DNA of 5,977 nt, taken from Natronohydrobacter sp. GTDB lineage: Bacteria > Pseudomonadota > Alphaproteobacteria > Rhodobacterales > Rhodobacteraceae. The notes below the pieces were generated by a model. That model made no database searches. It was not told the origin of the DNA and was given only the letters and a program-made list of their open reading frames with translations. This document shows positions 5,367-5,977 of the stretch, in pieces (the stretch's first letter is position 1; every line of letters starts with the position of its first letter). The stretch spans positions 1 through 5,977 of the forward strand of contig SKSL01000266.1 in assembly GCA_007123015.1 (NCBI GenBank), read 5' to 3'. The translations under genes were made by a program, and so were the position numbers.

Positions 5367-5840
5367 ATGGCACAGAAATCCGATCCCAATTACCGCATCA
5401 TCGCCGAAAACCGCCGCGCGCGGTTTGATTTTGCCATCGAGAGCGATCTGGAATGCGGGATCATGCTGATGGGATCAGAGGTCAAGTCGCTGCGGTCCGG
5501 GCAGGCGCAAATTGCGGAAAGCTATGCGGCGGTCGAGGATGGCGAGTTGTGGTTGGTGAACAGCTATATCGCGCCCTACAAACAGGCCAAGACCTTTGGG
5601 CATGAAGAGCGGCGGCGGCGTAAGTTACTGGCATCAAAGCGGGAATTGGCGCGCCTTTGGGCAGCGACCGCGAAGGATGGGATGACACTGGTCCCGCTGG
5701 TGATGTATTTCAACCATCGTGGATTGGTGAAACTGAAGATCGGAATCGCCAAGGGCAAGAAGCTGGCTGACAAGCGCGCGACCGAAGCCAAACGTGACTG
5801 GGACAAGCAAAAACGCAGGCTTCTCAAGGAGATGGGTTAG
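5367..5840 (+). CDS. smpB: SsrA-binding protein SmpB
   Basis: SmpB binds the tRNA-like part of tmRNA and carries it to ribosomes stalled on broken messages. The ribosome then switches to the tmRNA reading frame, tagging the unfinished protein for degradation. The protein is 157 aa, full length for the family. It has the opening block NYRIIAENRRARFDF, the core GSEVKSLR at 36-43, GELWLVNSYIAPY, HEERRRRKLL at 79-88, and KGKKLADKR at 129-137. It ends in a strongly basic tail (138-157), the part that enters the ribosomal mRNA channel in other species. The ATG at 5367 fits the family start but has only a weak Shine-Dalgarno. It is 32 nt downstream of the NYN-LOTUS gene. The tmRNA gene is not visible here; in alphaproteobacteria it is a separate two-piece RNA. 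Confidence 0.97.
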   Translation: MAQKSDPNYRIIAENRRARFDFAIESDLECGIMLMGSEVKSLRSGQAQIAESYAAVEDGELWLVNSYIAPYKQAKTFGHEERRRRKLLASKRELARLWAATAKDGMTLVPLVMYFNHRGLVKLKIGIAKGKKLADKRATEAKRDWDKQKRRLLKEMG

Positions 5841-5860
5841 TTTTTTGGCAGACGAACACA

Positions 5861-5977
5861 CTACGCGACTCCTGTCCGGAAACGTTTTCTGATGGTGTAT
5901 TTATCACCTGAGATGAGGGGGAGGCCGCCTGTTCGAATTCGACGGCGCAATTCGTCGAGGCCTGTGCGGAACCAGGA
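5861..5977 (-). CDS. Possible 3' end of an unrecognised convergent gene (partial)
   Basis: On the minus strand the frame is open from the right window edge for 38 codons to a TAG at 5863-5861. The residues include GLDELRRRIRTGGLPLIS and end RFRTGVA, a believable protein C-terminus, but I do not recognise the family. It would converge on smpB with a 20-nt gap. The plus strand is also open here, in the smpB frame after its stop, with an ATG at 5892; that reading is richer in AGG and CGA codons and is less convincing. The segment is too short to settle coding status. Confidence 0.35.
   Translation of the reverse strand, partial: SWFRTGLDELRRRIRTGGLPLISGDKYTIRKRFRTGVA
5871..5971 (+). repeat. Three degenerate copies of an 11-mer, consensus CCTGTNCGGAA
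   Basis: The copies are CCTGTCCGGAA (5871-5881), CCTGTTCGAAT (5928-5938) and CCTGTGCGGAA (5961-5971), in direct orientation. The start-to-start distances are 57 and 33 nt, both multiples of three. In the candidate minus-strand frame each encodes F/I-R-T-G. They may be a protein repeat, DNA-binding sites or chance. Confidence 0.35.

Noticed and set aside
5838..5848. A T-run just after smpB as an intrinsic terminator
   Set aside because: TTTTTT is present, but no stable GC-rich hairpin directly precedes it; only a 4-bp TCTC/GAGA pairing lies several bases upstream.
5925..5950. A tRNA T-arm-like GTTCGAATTC, possibly a tRNA or tmRNA part
   Set aside because: The bases flanking TTCGAAT do not form the 5-bp T stem on either strand, and no acceptor or anticodon arm was found.
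5838..5977. Read-through extension of SmpB past its TAG in the same frame
   Set aside because: SmpB is already full length with its normal basic tail at 5840. The open downstream frame is short and uses AGG and CGA codons unlike the gene before it.

Overview
This is a high-GC, gene-dense chromosomal segment. The proteins it encodes look alphaproteobacterial, most likely from the Rhodobacteraceae (Rhodobacter/Roseobacter group). That placement rests on the sequence style of ArgF, ArgD, the glutathione-dependent formaldehyde dehydrogenase, SmpB and the DUF2794 protein, and on my memory of those families; no search was run. There is no integrase, transposase, CRISPR array, tRNA or rRNA, so most of the window is ordinary core genome.

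Left part (1-2209, all minus strand): a DUF2794 protein of unknown function, then argD (acetylornithine aminotransferase), then the first 141 codons of argF (ornithine carbamoyltransferase), which runs off the left edge. ArgD makes N-acetylornithine. After deacetylation, ArgF carbamoylates ornithine to citrulline, so the pair covers two steps of arginine synthesis.

Middle part (2350-4565, plus strand, divergent from DUF2794): a tightly packed cluster of three genes. They are a zinc- and NAD-dependent S-(hydroxymethyl)glutathione dehydrogenase (formaldehyde detoxification), a DsbA-fold/kappa-GST-like 2-hydroxychromene-2-carboxylate isomerase homologue starting 4 nt after it, and a GNAT acetyltransferase starting 7 nt after that. 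The first has a strong Shine-Dalgarno. Two small dyads lie in the divergent intergenic region.

Right part (4627-5840, plus strand): a two-domain RNA-related protein (NYN nuclease domain plus C-terminal OST-HTH/LOTUS domain), followed 32 nt later by smpB, the tmRNA partner in ribosome rescue. The last ~115 nt may hold the 3' end of a convergent gene. They also contain a short degenerate repeat in three copies.

The least explained structure is a two-copy intergenic element at 451-498 and 4570-4616. Each copy has a perfect GC-rich hairpin whose stem sequence differs between copies while pairing is kept, followed by a 26-nt tail identical at 24 positions. One copy sits between argD and argF, the other between the GNAT gene and the NYN gene. 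The NYN-LOTUS protein beside smpB is the other item most worth following up.
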